DNA from: Kineosporia sp. NBRC 101731
GTDB taxonomy: Bacteria > Actinomycetota > Actinomycetes > Actinomycetales > Kineosporiaceae
Assembly (NCBI RefSeq): GCF_030269305.1
Contig: NZ_BSTC01000015.1
Coordinates: 112,500 to 176,499, forward strand
Length of the DNA stretch: 64,000 bases
Direction: 5' to 3'
Position numbers and translations under genes: made by a program. The notes beneath the pieces are model-generated. The model had not been told where the DNA came from and made no database searches. It saw nothing but the letters and a program-made list of their open reading frames with translations. Below, one piece after another: positions 17,391 through 26,210 of this stretch (position 1 is its first letter; each line of letters opens with the position of its first letter).

Positions 17391-18079
17391 CAGCCGTCCC
17401 CGTCGTCGGGGGTCACGTCGGTGCTCGGGATGACCGCGAAGTAGAGCAGTTGCTGGCGCCCCACGGCCGCGATGATGGCCTGCGCCACCTTCGGGCCCAC
17501 CGACAGGCCGACGACCGAGGAGGGCACGGTGCCGGAGCCGACGCTGTTCGTCCCGTCCGGCCCGGCGGCACCCGACTCCCGCAGCGCGCCGCCGATCGAG
17601 ATCACCCGGGCCTGCCGGACCAGTTGCCGGGCCTGCCCGGCGGTGTCCAGGTAGTAGATGCGCACCCTCGAGCCGATGCCGAGCAGGCTGATGGCCCGGT
17701 TGGGATCCTGCAGCAGTACATCGACGCCGAGTTCGCCCTGATGGATGGCGGCTTCGGCCTGGGCCCCCGGTCGCCCGAGGACGCGGGTGTCGAGCGTGGT
17801 GCCCTCGAGGATGTCGGCCAGGGCGGCCCGCCCGGTCGCCGCGTCCAGATCGGTGACGCTCGTGGTGGGCTCGTCGCGCACGCGCATCTCCCGCGTGGTC
17901 AGATCGCCGGCGGCGATCGTGGTGCCCTGCGGGATCTTCCGGGCCGCGACCAGGTAGAGCGCGGTGGCCTCGTCGCCGGCCGCGCGTTCGTCCGCCTGCC
18001 GCACGTAGACCGCGACCATGGCGGTGCCGACCGCGGCCAGCAGGACGGACGTGATCAGGAGAAGCGTGCGTCGTCCCAT
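17390..18079 (-). CDS. cpaB: Flp pilus assembly protein CpaB/RcpC
   Basis: This encodes 229 residues: an N-terminal signal or anchor (5-27), then an SAF-type domain starting near LYLVAARKIPQGTTIAAGDL, then the RcpC/CpaB domain. CpaB is a periplasmic or surface component needed for Flp pilus assembly. The start ATG is preceded by GGGACGGGCAGGG. About 95 bases separate it from the upstream TadG-like gene, so it may have its own promoter or be part of one long transcript. Confidence 0.88.
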   Translation of the reverse strand: MGRRTLLLITSVLLAAVGTAMVAVYVRQADERAAGDEATALYLVAARKIPQGTTIAAGDLTTREMRVRDEPTTSVTDLDAATGRAALADILEGTTLDTRVLGRPGAQAEAAIHQGELGVDVLLQDPNRAISLLGIGSRVRIYYLDTAGQARQLVRQARVISIGGALRESGAAGPDGTNSVGSGTVPSSVVGLSVGPKVAQAIIAAVGRQQLLYFAVIPSTDVTPDDGDG

Positions 18080-18174
18080 CCCTGCCCGTCCCGTCGTTTC
18101 TGTTCGTCAGGATGGCATTCTGTCGCATCCCGGTGGCGTGGAGTGGTGGTTCGGTGATGTTCCGATGGTGACGT

Positions 18175-19776
18175 TCACCCCGGGCTGATGTCCAAATCTG
18201 CTGTCAGGAGCGCTTCTTTGGGCATACCGGAACCCAGGTAGGGCCCCACCGTGCCCGAGCCGGACACTACGGCCGGGAGGTATCCGGGATCGATCACGTA
18301 CCCCTCCAGTCCCGCGAGATGCCCCTGGTACCAGAGAAGTCCCCGGCCGGGAGAGTCGCCGTCGATCCAGATGTACCGGAAAGACGTTATTGTCTTTTTG
18401 TTTTCGTCGTCCATGACCGGGAGTACGGCCAGCCGGTGGCTGCGCACGGCTGCTGCGGTGATCCAGCCCCGCTCGGTGGGCTGCGCGGTGCTGCCGTGTT
18501 GCAGAAGAGTCTTGAGGGATGACCCGCTCCCGTACCGCTGGTCGAGCAGATGAGTGCTCGTGAACAGGTCGGTAGCGTCCACTCCCGGGTAGCCGTTCGT
18601 GGTCAGGGTGCCGTGGCCGGTGTCGCCGATGAGGCGACCCGGCCGGTTGCCCTCGCTCTGGAGCATGCCCTTCGTCAGTGCGTCCGACATCTCCGGGGTG
18701 GAGGTGAGGTTCAGGAGGCTGTCGAGCATCGGAGGAGAGGATCCCGAGCGGATGCTCCGCTCGAGATCACCGACGTCGAGGGTCGGGAGCGGACTGTCAC
18801 AGGTGATCAGGTCGGTCGCGGGCGGGGTGCCCGCGTAGGTGAGGGTGAGAGGTGTGGTGGTGAAAGGGGTGGAACGACCTCGGCGCCCCTGGGCCCGGAT
18901 CTCCACCGTGGACCCGGGCCGGCCCGGTGGGAGGGCGAGCCGGTAGGTGTGCCATCCGGTGTGGACCGCGGAGATCGAGCGTTCGGTGCCATCAGGTGTC
19001 TTCCATCGAAAACTCACGCCACGCAAGCGTGACCAGAAGCTGGAGCTCAGGGTGACGGATGCGTCGGCGCCGGCGACCGGAACACCGTCGGGGAAGACGG
19101 TGTTCAGGGTGAGGCGAACGGGGAACGAGGTGCGGGCCGACGTTGCGAGGCCGGCGGGTTTCCCGGTGGAGGCGGGCTCTGTGGTGACGCAGAAGGTGCC
19201 CCGGGCCACGTCGTCCGCCGTGAGGGCGAAGGGCAACAGGCCCGAGCCGAGGGGTGTGCCGACGCGGGCCGCGGCCGAGCGCTGGATCTTCGCCGCATCG
19301 AAACCGAGCACCCCGGCCAGGCCGAACTGCACGGTGACGGGCGGAAGCAGGACGCGGAGTGCCTGACTCGGGGTGGCCAGGTCACCCACCGCGTCCGAGG
19401 CCGTGACCACGCCGTCCGCGTCGGGGTCGGCGAAGAAGGTGAGTTCGCCGTTGGAGGGGTCTGCGTCGGTCCACCGGGCCGCAGTGATGCCGCCCGGCGG
19501 GCACAGATCACCGGTCTCCTCGCCGGAGGCGCAGACGGCCGCCAGGGTGGTGGTGAGCTGATCGATCGCCCCCTCCGGCTCGTCGATCGCCGGCAGCCCT
19601 TTGGCCCCCGCGAGGGCCAGACGGTCGGCCAGCGACTGCAGATCGTTCTCCCGCAGGTGGGCCTGGCCCAGGTCGACCGCCAGGGCCGCGACACCGAGCA
19701 GGAACGTGGAGACGGCCAGCGTGACCACGATCGCGATCACCCCCGCGTCGGGCCGGGGATCGTGGAGGACCGGCAT
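18175..19776 (-). CDS. TadG-like pilus assembly protein with long extracellular domain
   Basis: This encodes 533 residues. The N-terminus has a short leader then a hydrophobic helix (about 12-35), continuing into SLADRLALAGAKGLP, the typical start of TadG-like (putative Flp pilus-assembly TadE/G) proteins. The remaining 450 residues are predicted to be extracellular and include several cysteines and beta-rich stretches; I see no named domain. The chosen ATG lies 5 bases after the TadE stop. The long ectodomain may be an adhesive or tip function, which is inference only. Confidence 0.8.
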   Translation of the reverse strand: MPVLHDPRPDAGVIAIVVTLAVSTFLLGVAALAVDLGQAHLRENDLQSLADRLALAGAKGLPAIDEPEGAIDQLTTTLAAVCASGEETGDLCPPGGITAARWTDADPSNGELTFFADPDADGVVTASDAVGDLATPSQALRVLLPPVTVQFGLAGVLGFDAAKIQRSAAARVGTPLGSGLLPFALTADDVARGTFCVTTEPASTGKPAGLATSARTSFPVRLTLNTVFPDGVPVAGADASVTLSSSFWSRLRGVSFRWKTPDGTERSISAVHTGWHTYRLALPPGRPGSTVEIRAQGRRGRSTPFTTTPLTLTYAGTPPATDLITCDSPLPTLDVGDLERSIRSGSSPPMLDSLLNLTSTPEMSDALTKGMLQSEGNRPGRLIGDTGHGTLTTNGYPGVDATDLFTSTHLLDQRYGSGSSLKTLLQHGSTAQPTERGWITAAAVRSHRLAVLPVMDDENKKTITSFRYIWIDGDSPGRGLLWYQGHLAGLEGYVIDPGYLPAVVSGSGTVGPYLGSGMPKEALLTADLDISPG

Positions 19777-19781
19777 GAGCG

Positions 19782-20273
19782 TCAGCTTCCGCAGCCGGTG
19801 AGGTCGGCGCTCAGCACACTCTGCACGGTCGCGGTGGAGCTGCGCGTGATGGTGCTGGGAAACGGGATCAGGGGGATGCCGATGTCGAACGGCGTGTAGG
19901 TGGCCGTGACGCGCACCTGACCGAGGATCCGCTCGGGAACGGTGGTGACCGTGCTGTCGTCGCGCAGCCATTCCAGCTGCACGTCGCTGACATCGGCCGG
20001 GCTGAGCCCGTTCTCGCTGACCTCCCGGGTGAGGAGGCGATCGAGGGCGGCGCAGTCGCTGATGCCGGTGGACGCGTCGCGGCTGGCGCCGTCGAGCGCG
20101 GCACCGAACGACTGGAGTTGGAAAAGCCCATAGCCGTACTGGATCACGCCGAACAGGAACAGCATGAGAAGTGGTAGCAGCAGGGCGAATTCAACGGCGA
20201 CGGCACCCGGGTCGGCCGCGTCCCACCGATCGCCGGGCGCGGTTCTGGCGCTTGGTGGTTCTGTGAGGCGCAC
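19782..20273 (-). CDS. TadE-like minor pilin / pilus assembly protein
   Basis: The chosen frame has 163 residues. The N-terminal part ends in DPGAVAVEFALLLPLLMLF, a classic TadE hydrophobic segment with the Glu at the +5-like position, and continues with QYGYGLFQLQSF. Two cysteines (in SDCAALDR and TGCGS) could form a disulfide. GGGAGGG precedes two tandem GTG codons (20276, 20273), and spacing favours the second; an ATG at 20390 is in frame but lacks a ribosome site. It is the first gene of the pilus assembly block. Confidence 0.85.
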   Translation of the reverse strand: MRLTEPPSARTAPGDRWDAADPGAVAVEFALLLPLLMLFLFGVIQYGYGLFQLQSFGAALDGASRDASTGISDCAALDRLLTREVSENGLSPADVSDVQLEWLRDDSTVTTVPERILGQVRVTATYTPFDIGIPLIPFPSTITRSSTATVQSVLSADLTGCGS

Positions 20274-20552
20274 CACGACCCTCCCAACCTGATCCACGCT
20301 CACTGTGCGCAGTCTTCCGGTGTCGGACAGTCTGCACCATCTGCGGAGTAGTCCGGGCAGTACTGCCGGGATCGGTGGGGCTTGTGTCACCTTTGTGGGG
20401 GACTGTGACTCGATTTCGCTGAACGGAAAGGGGTTTTCCCCTGGGTTCGGCCCGGGCGGAGACCGCGTCGACCGGCCCTCGGATCATGAACCTGCGACGG
20501 CGGAGAACGGCGGAGGACGCCGCCCGGGTGAGGCGGCGCGCCCACGGCGAGG

Positions 20553-22337
20553 TCAGGAGTAGAGCGCGTCCAGGTCGGTCGAGAAGTCCTTCAGGATGAC
20601 GGCGCGCTTCAGACTCTGCTTGGGAGTGAGGTGCCCCGACTCCTCGGTCAGGTCGACGGTGAGAACCCGGAACTTCCGCACCGACTCGGCCCGGCTGACC
20701 AGGCCGTTGGCCTTGTCCACGGCACTCTGCAGCTCGGCCAGCACGTCCGGGTCCTTGGCCGCCGCGGCAATGTCGAGCTCGGGCTTGCCGCGGTTCGTCA
20801 GCCAGGTCGGCAGCATCTCCTCGTCGAGGGTGATGAGGGCGCCGATGAACGGCTTCTGGTCACCGACGACGATGCACTGCGAGATCAGCGGGTTGCTGCG
20901 CATCGCGTCTTCCAGCACGGTGGGGATGACGTTCTTGCCGTTGGCGGTCACGATCATCTCCTTCTTCCGGCCGGTGATGGACAAGAAGCCGTCGGCGTCG
21001 AGCGCGCCCAGGTCGCCGGTGCCGAACCAGCCGTCGTGCAGCGCGTCCGACGTGGCCTGCGGGTTGTTCGCGTAGCCGTGCATCACACCGACGCCGAACG
21101 CCTCGATCTCGCCGTCGTCACCGATGCGGACACCCATGCCCGGCAGAGGACGCCCGACGGTGCCGATCCGGTTCTCGGCCGGGGTGTTGCAGCTGACCGG
21201 TGCGGTGGTCTCGGTCAGGCCCCAGCCCTCGAGCACGGGCATGCCGATACCGCGGAAGAAGTGACTGAGGTCTTTGCCCAGGGGGGCGCCGCCGGAGACC
21301 GAGGCCCGCAGTGTGCCGCCGGTGGCCGCGCGCAGCTTGGCGTAGACCAGCCGGTCGAAGACCGTGTGCTGCAGCTTCAGGCCCAGGCCGGGACCGGAGG
21401 CGTCGAGGGCCTGGCTGTAGCTGATCGCGACCCGGGCCGCACGGGCGAAGACCTTGCCCCGGCCCGATCCCATCGCCCGGGCCTCGGCGCCGTTGTAGAT
21501 CTTCTCGAACACCCGGGGCACGGCCAGCAGGAAGGTCGGCTTGAAACCGTCCAGGTCGGAGAGCAGGTTCGAGGTGGTCGGCGTGTGGCCCATGGTGGCG
21601 CCGGTGACCAGGCACAGCGCCTGGATGTACCGGGCGAAGACATGGGCCAGCGGCAGGAACAGCAGGGTGCTGGCGCGGTGGTCGACCAGGTCGCCGAAGG
21701 CCTCCAGGGCCGCGCGGCCGCCGGCCACGAAGTTGCCGTGGGTGAGCTCGCAGCCCTTGGGGCGGCCGGTGGTGCCGGAGGTGTAGATCAGCGTCAGCAC
21801 CGTGTCCAGGCGCGCGAGGTGGCGGCGCTCGTGGATCACGTCGTCATGGATGTCCGCGCCCAGCTCGGCGAGGGTCGTGACCGCACCGTCGTCGATGGTC
21901 AGCACCTCGCGCAGGGCGGTGAGACCCTCGCGCAGCTGCCCCACGGTCTCGCGGTGCGCCGCGGTTTCCACCACCACCGCGACCGCGCCGGAGTCGGACA
22001 GGATCCAGCGCACCTGCTCGGGCGACGAGGTTTCGTACACCGGCACGCTGACGGCGCCCGCGAACCAGATGGCCACGTCGAGCAGCGTCCACTCGTAACG
22101 GGTACGGGCCATCAGGGCGACCCGGTCGCCGGGCTGCACCCCCAGCGAGACCAGGCCCTTGGCCGAGGCGACCACCTCACCGAGGAACTCGGCGGACGTC
22201 ACGTCCTGCCAGGCGCCGGCGACGTGACGGCGGAACGCCACGTGGGTGGGCTGCCGTTCGGCGTTGCCCACCACGACGTCGCAGAGGTTCTCCTCGTCGT
22301 CGAGGTGGAACTGCCGGGGGACAATGATCTCTCGCAC
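20553..22337 (-). CDS. fadD: Long-chain acyl-CoA synthetase, FadD15-like
   Basis: This AMP-binding enzyme (594 residues) activates fatty acids to acyl-CoA using ATP. Motif A is YTSGTTGRPKG (near 189). Further motifs are VLEGWGLTETTAPV, GWFGTGDLGALDADGFLSITGRKKE (core GRKKE) and NGKNVIP. The length and GLKLQHTVFDRLVYAKLRAA-like middle region fit the long-chain FadD15 branch. The start is GTG 22337. From memory, in mycobacteria fadD15 sits next to pimB; here the pilus locus lies between the two. Confidence 0.93.
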   Translation of the reverse strand: MREIIVPRQFHLDDEENLCDVVVGNAERQPTHVAFRRHVAGAWQDVTSAEFLGEVVASAKGLVSLGVQPGDRVALMARTRYEWTLLDVAIWFAGAVSVPVYETSSPEQVRWILSDSGAVAVVVETAAHRETVGQLREGLTALREVLTIDDGAVTTLAELGADIHDDVIHERRHLARLDTVLTLIYTSGTTGRPKGCELTHGNFVAGGRAALEAFGDLVDHRASTLLFLPLAHVFARYIQALCLVTGATMGHTPTTSNLLSDLDGFKPTFLLAVPRVFEKIYNGAEARAMGSGRGKVFARAARVAISYSQALDASGPGLGLKLQHTVFDRLVYAKLRAATGGTLRASVSGGAPLGKDLSHFFRGIGMPVLEGWGLTETTAPVSCNTPAENRIGTVGRPLPGMGVRIGDDGEIEAFGVGVMHGYANNPQATSDALHDGWFGTGDLGALDADGFLSITGRKKEMIVTANGKNVIPTVLEDAMRSNPLISQCIVVGDQKPFIGALITLDEEMLPTWLTNRGKPELDIAAAAKDPDVLAELQSAVDKANGLVSRAESVRKFRVLTVDLTEESGHLTPKQSLKRAVILKDFSTDLDALYS

Positions 22338-22525
22338 GCGCCGAGCCTATGCTGCGCGTCCGGTTTATTCCGAGTCCTGATCGGGGTTTCTCGGCGACCG
22401 CACGGCGCAAACCGGGTCGAAGGTCCGCGAACGGTACGTGGCTGAGGGTCTCTGCACGTCGTTACCGGGCCGTTGGATCACTCTCCCGGCTCAAGCCACC
22501 GGCGCCGGTCGCCGAGGTAGTCGCC

Positions 22526-23017
22526 GTGACCGCCTCCCCACCTCCGCCGCAGACGACCGGCGGCCCGCTGCGCTGCCGCGAGTGCGGTGCCCGGCTCACG
22601 CCGGGGGTCGAGTGGTGCTCGCTGTGCCTGACCCCCACGGCCGTACCCGTCGAGCCGGTGGGCGCGGTGCGTGAGGACGATGTGGAGAGCGGTCCCGAGG
22701 GCGCGGCTGACGGGGTGGCCGGGAACGTGGCCGGGAACGTGGCCGGATCCGGACCTGCGGCCGGTGAGGTGGTGTGGCCCTCGGACCGGCGCAAAGGACG
22801 GCACGTACGCGATCCCGGACCCGGTGAGGAACCCGGGGAACTGGTGGCCGGGCTGGCCCGGGACGAGTCGGCGAACCGGCCGGCCGTGGCCGTGATGAAG
22901 GCCCACCTGGCGCTCGGTCAGTTGCCGGGAGGTAAATACGCGATCGCGTTCGGCGGCGGTCTCCTGCTGCTCGTGCTCCTGGTGGCCGGGCTGACATTGC
23001 TGGGGTTGCTGGTCTGA
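22526..23017 (+). CDS. Zinc-ribbon protein with C-terminal membrane tail anchor
   Basis: From the GTG at 22526 (preceded by GAGGTAG) it has 163 residues. Cysteines in LRCRECGARL and WCSLC form a C-x2-C-x8-C-x2-C zinc ribbon at the N-terminus. A middle hydrophilic part contains a repeat (VAGNVAGNVAG), and the last 25 or so residues are one hydrophobic helix ending at the stop codon: a tail anchor. The protein lies two genes before an ArsA/Get3-like ATPase. Frame continuity upstream to 22349 exists but looks non-coding. Function is unknown; it occupies the place of Rv2186c in the mycobacterial block. Confidence 0.75.
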   Translation: MTASPPPPQTTGGPLRCRECGARLTPGVEWCSLCLTPTAVPVEPVGAVREDDVESGPEGAADGVAGNVAGNVAGSGPAAGEVVWPSDRRKGRHVRDPGPGEEPGELVAGLARDESANRPAVAVMKAHLALGQLPGGKYAIAFGGGLLLLVLLVAGLTLLGLLV

Positions 23018-23126
23018 AACAGCTCTGACACAGGTGCGACCGTGCGCGGCGGTGCTGGTGTGAGTTGGGCGGTAACGTTCAGAACCACCCCTCCCGATCA
23101 GCAGTCAGAGCCAGAGAAGGGCCCAC

Positions 23127-23570
23127 ATGGCCGACCAGACCGAGTCGAGCGTCGTCATCGACTCACAGCCGGGGGACGTCCTCGGCGTCATCGCCGACTT
23201 CGAGCGCTATCCCGAATGGACCGGCGCGGTGAAGGAGGTCGAGGTGCTCGACCGGCTGCCCGACGGCCGGGCCGCCAAGGTGCGGTTCATCCTCGACGCG
23301 GGCGCGGTGCGTGACACCTACTCCCTCGACTACACCTGGGACGTCAAGGACGACGGCACCGGCGAACTGTCCTGGAAGCTCGACCAGTCCGGCGTGATGA
23401 AGGCCATGGACGGCAGCTACCGGCTCACGCCGACCCCGGCCGGCACCCAGGTCACCTACTGCCTGGCCATCGACCTGCGGATCCCGATGCTGGGCATGCT
23501 GCGCCGCAAGGCCGAGAAGACGATCATCGACACGGCCCTCCAGGAGCTCAAGAAGCACGTGGAGTCCTGA
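23127..23570 (+). CDS. SRPBCC-family (START-like) ligand-binding protein
   Basis: This encodes 147 residues: one SRPBCC/polyketide-cyclase type domain covering almost all of it, beginning SSVVIDSQPGDVLGVIADF and including ERYPEWTGAVKEVEVL, the hallmark of the MxaD/CoxG-like branch. A hydrophobic pocket for lipid or isoprenoid is expected, but the ligand is unknown. It is followed after 3 bases by the ArsA-like gene and resembles Rv2185c by position. Confidence 0.85.
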   Translation: MADQTESSVVIDSQPGDVLGVIADFERYPEWTGAVKEVEVLDRLPDGRAAKVRFILDAGAVRDTYSLDYTWDVKDDGTGELSWKLDQSGVMKAMDGSYRLTPTPAGTQVTYCLAIDLRIPMLGMLRRKAEKTIIDTALQELKKHVES

Positions 23571-23573
23571 CCG

Positions 23574-24770
23574 GTGCGTCTCGTGGTGTTCACCGGTAGA
23601 GGTGGGGTGGGGAAGACCACGACGGCCGCCGCGACCGCGGCCCACGCGGCCTCCCGGGGTGTGAAAACCCTGGTGATGTCCGCAGATCCGGCGCCCGCGC
23701 TGGCCGACCAGCTGGGTCTGTCCCTCGGCCCGCAGCCGTCCGAGGTGGGCGCCGGGCTGTTCGCGTCACAGATGGATCCGCACCGGTTGGCGCAGCGGTT
23801 CTGGGAATCCGCCCGGCGCCCGGCCCTCGACGCCCTGGACGATCTGGGCGTCGACCCGCTCGCCGCCGAGGACCTCGCCGACCTGCCCGGCCTGGACGAC
23901 CTGCTCGCCCTGCTGGCCGTGCGTGAGGAGACCCGGGACGGGCCCTGGGACCTGGTCGTCGTCGACTGTGCGCCCTCCGCCGCGGCCTTCCGCCTGCTCG
24001 CGACGCCCGGCCGGCTCGGCCGCCTGCTGGCCCGGCTGCTGCCGATGGAACGGCGACTCGACCGGCTCAGCGCCCGGGGCATGGCGGGCGACCCACTGGT
24101 GGACGCCGTCGACCGGTTCGCCGGGGAACTGGCCGGCCTGCGCTCGATGCTCACGGACGGGAGTACCTCGGTACGGCTGGTGATGACCCCCGAGGCGAGT
24201 GCCCTGACCCAGACCCGGCGCCTGTTCACCGCCCTGACGATGTCCGGGTTCCCGGTCGACGCCGTGGTGGTGAACCGGATCTTCCCGACGGGCCCACCCG
24301 CGTCCTCCATGGACCTGTTGATGGACCAGCCGATGGGCTGGCAGAACACCTGGCGGCGCTCGCAGGAGGCCGTGCTGGCCGACATCGTCTCGTCGTTCGA
24401 GCCGGTTCCGGTGCTGCGGATGACCTACGCGCCCGCCGAGCCACAAGGGCTGGAGCAGCTCGCCGATCTGGGGCTGGAACTCTACGGGAACCAGCCGGGC
24501 CCGGTCCGGCCCGGTCCGCTGCCGCCCCGGGTGGAACGGACCGACACCGGCTTCAGCCTGTCTCTGGCGATGCCGCTGGCCCGCCGGGAGACGCTCGACC
24601 TGGGGCGCCGGGGCGACGACCTGGTCGTCACCGCCGACGGCTACCGGCAGGTGCTGCCACTTCCGGGAGTACTGCGCCGCTGCCGGGTCGAGAACGCCAC
24701 CTTGCGCGAGGGGACGCTGGCGGTCGCGTTCGTGCCCGATCCCGCGCAGTTCCCGTCCCGATGGATGTAA
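23574..24770 (+). CDS. ArsA/Get3-like anion-transporting ATPase family protein
   Basis: This encodes 398 residues. The deviant Walker A GRGGVGKTTTAA is at 8-19, MSADPAPALADQLG follows (switch I region), and VVDCAPSAAAFRLL is the switch II region. The last 85 residues form a beta-rich domain (LVVTADGYRQVLPLPGVL) like the alpha-crystallin-type C-terminal domain of bacterial ArsA proteins. No arsenic genes are near. Family members include tail-anchored-protein targeting factors in eukaryotes; the role in actinobacteria is open. Start is GTG 23574, 3 bases after the SRPBCC stop. Confidence 0.88.
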   Translation: MRLVVFTGRGGVGKTTTAAATAAHAASRGVKTLVMSADPAPALADQLGLSLGPQPSEVGAGLFASQMDPHRLAQRFWESARRPALDALDDLGVDPLAAEDLADLPGLDDLLALLAVREETRDGPWDLVVVDCAPSAAAFRLLATPGRLGRLLARLLPMERRLDRLSARGMAGDPLVDAVDRFAGELAGLRSMLTDGSTSVRLVMTPEASALTQTRRLFTALTMSGFPVDAVVVNRIFPTGPPASSMDLLMDQPMGWQNTWRRSQEAVLADIVSSFEPVPVLRMTYAPAEPQGLEQLADLGLELYGNQPGPVRPGPLPPRVERTDTGFSLSLAMPLARRETLDLGRRGDDLVVTADGYRQVLPLPGVLRRCRVENATLREGTLAVAFVPDPAQFPSRWM

Positions 24771-24794
24771 ATGGACGTAAATGGACGTGAAGGG

Positions 24795-25163
24795 ATGGAT
24801 CGGACCGTGAGTCATCGCCACCTCGATCCCGGCCCTCTCACCGCCGGGCTGCCCGCCGGATGGGCGCAGGACGCCGGTCAGGCCCTCACCGCCCTCCAGG
24901 ATGCACTGGCCTCCGACGACAGCTGCCCGGTCTGCCGGGGCGCGACCCTGGTCCGTGAGCACGGTCCCGGCCTGCTCGACCGGGTCTCGACGCTGACGGC
25001 CGCACTCGCGCAGGCCCTGCGCGAGGCCGCCCCGGACGAGCGTTCTACCGGCGTTCCGGGAGAAACTGGACCGACGGACGATCGGCAGGAGGGTGTTCGG
25101 GGGACCGCGCCCACCCACCGACCGGAGCCGCCCACTACCGTTCGGATCGACGTCTCGGACTGA
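24795..25163 (+). CDS. Small conserved protein next to the ArsA-like gene, function unknown
   Basis: From ATG 24795 it has 122 residues. An upstream in-frame ATG directly follows the ArsA stop (24771) but would only add eight residues from a repeated atggacgtaa-like stretch. A CPVC motif and a helical middle (LLDRVSTLTAALAQALREAA) are visible; the last third is Pro/Thr/Arg-rich. By position it matches Rv2183c. I assign no function. Confidence 0.6.
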   Translation: MDRTVSHRHLDPGPLTAGLPAGWAQDAGQALTALQDALASDDSCPVCRGATLVREHGPGLLDRVSTLTAALAQALREAAPDERSTGVPGETGPTDDRQEGVRGTAPTHRPEPPTTVRIDVSD

Positions 25164-25259
25164 GTGCCGGCACCGCCGGCACCGACGGCACTGATAGCAC
25201 TGACAGCACTGACCGTCCCGGGGAGACCGGGACCCGCACTGAACAAGGGGTATCCGATC

Positions 25260-26210
25260 GTGGAACTGACCATCGGGGTGGACGTCGGCGGAACGAAGAT
25301 CGCCGCCGGTGTCGTGGACGCCGACGGGCGGATTCTCGAGCGGCTGCGTGTACCGACCCCGGAGGGCGTCGACGCGATCGACACCAGCATCGCCGAGGCC
25401 GTCGAGCAGCTGAAGCAGACCGAGGCAGGTCGCCAGGTCGCCGCCGTGGGTGTCGCCGCGGCCGGCTTCGTGAACGAGCACCGCACCGTCGTGCGCTTCG
25501 CGCCGAACATCGCCTGGCGCGAGCACCCGCTGGCCGAGTCCGTGGGCAAGCGGGTCGGGCTGCCGGTGATCGTCGAGAACGACGCCAACGCTGCGGCTTG
25601 GGCCGAGTACCGCTTCGGGGCGGGCCGCGGCTCCACCGACGTCGCGACCGTCACCGTCGGCACCGGGGTGGGCGGTGGCATCGTGCTCGACGGCCATCTG
25701 ATCCGCGGCGCCTACGGCATCGCGGCCGAGATCGGCCACCTGCGGGTCGTGCCGAACGGGCGCGCCTGCGGTTGCGGCCAGACCGGCTGCTGGGAGCAGT
25801 ACGCCTCCGGCCGGGCCCTGGCCCGCTCGGCGTTCGAGCTGGCCATCCGCGACCCGAAGGCCGCCGCACCGCTGATCGAGGCCGCCGGCGGAAAGATCGA
25901 CGGGCTGGTCGGCAGCATGATCACCGAGGTCGCCCTGGCCGGTGACCCGGCCGCGATCGGCCTGTTCAGCGAGCTGGGCCGCTGGCTCGGCGAGGGTATC
26001 GCGGCCCTGGCCAACGTGCTCGACCCGGCGGTCGTGGTGATCGGCGGCGGCGTGGCCGAGGTCGGCGACCTGCTGCTGGAGCCCGCCCGCAAGGCCTACG
26101 CCCTGCACCTGTCCGGCGGCGCCAACCGCCCTCACCTGCAGATCCGCCCGGCCCAGATGGGCAACGAAGCCGGCATCATCGGCGCCGCCGATCTGGCCCG
26201 GTCACGGTGA
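25260..26210 (+). CDS. ROK-family sugar kinase (glucokinase type) 1
   Basis: This encodes 316 residues from GTG 25260 (AAGGGG upstream). It carries the N-terminal phosphate-binding motif TIGVDVGGTKIAAGVVD, then VENDANAAAWAEYRFGAG with the catalytic Asp, GTGVGGGIV, the ROK zinc motif CGCGQTGCWEQYAS, and GGGVAEVGDLLLEPAR. There is no N-terminal DNA-binding domain, so it is a kinase rather than an NagC-like repressor. Glucose or a related hexose is the likely substrate. Overlaps the next, related kinase gene by four bases. Confidence 0.92.
   Translation: MELTIGVDVGGTKIAAGVVDADGRILERLRVPTPEGVDAIDTSIAEAVEQLKQTEAGRQVAAVGVAAAGFVNEHRTVVRFAPNIAWREHPLAESVGKRVGLPVIVENDANAAAWAEYRFGAGRGSTDVATVTVGTGVGGGIVLDGHLIRGAYGIAAEIGHLRVVPNGRACGCGQTGCWEQYASGRALARSAFELAIRDPKAAAPLIEAAGGKIDGLVGSMITEVALAGDPAAIGLFSELGRWLGEGIAALANVLDPAVVVIGGGVAEVGDLLLEPARKAYALHLSGGANRPHLQIRPAQMGNEAGIIGAADLARSR

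Noticed and set aside
17391..18128. Extended N-terminus of CpaE on the minus strand
   Set aside because: It fully overlaps cpaB in another frame and is an Arg/Gly-rich shadow; CpaE starts at 17390.
24762..24794. Short repeat atggatgtaa/atggacgtaa/atggacgtga as a possible regulatory array
   Set aside because: Only three imperfect units at a gene junction; more likely a local slippage product. It was used only to decide against the 24771 start.
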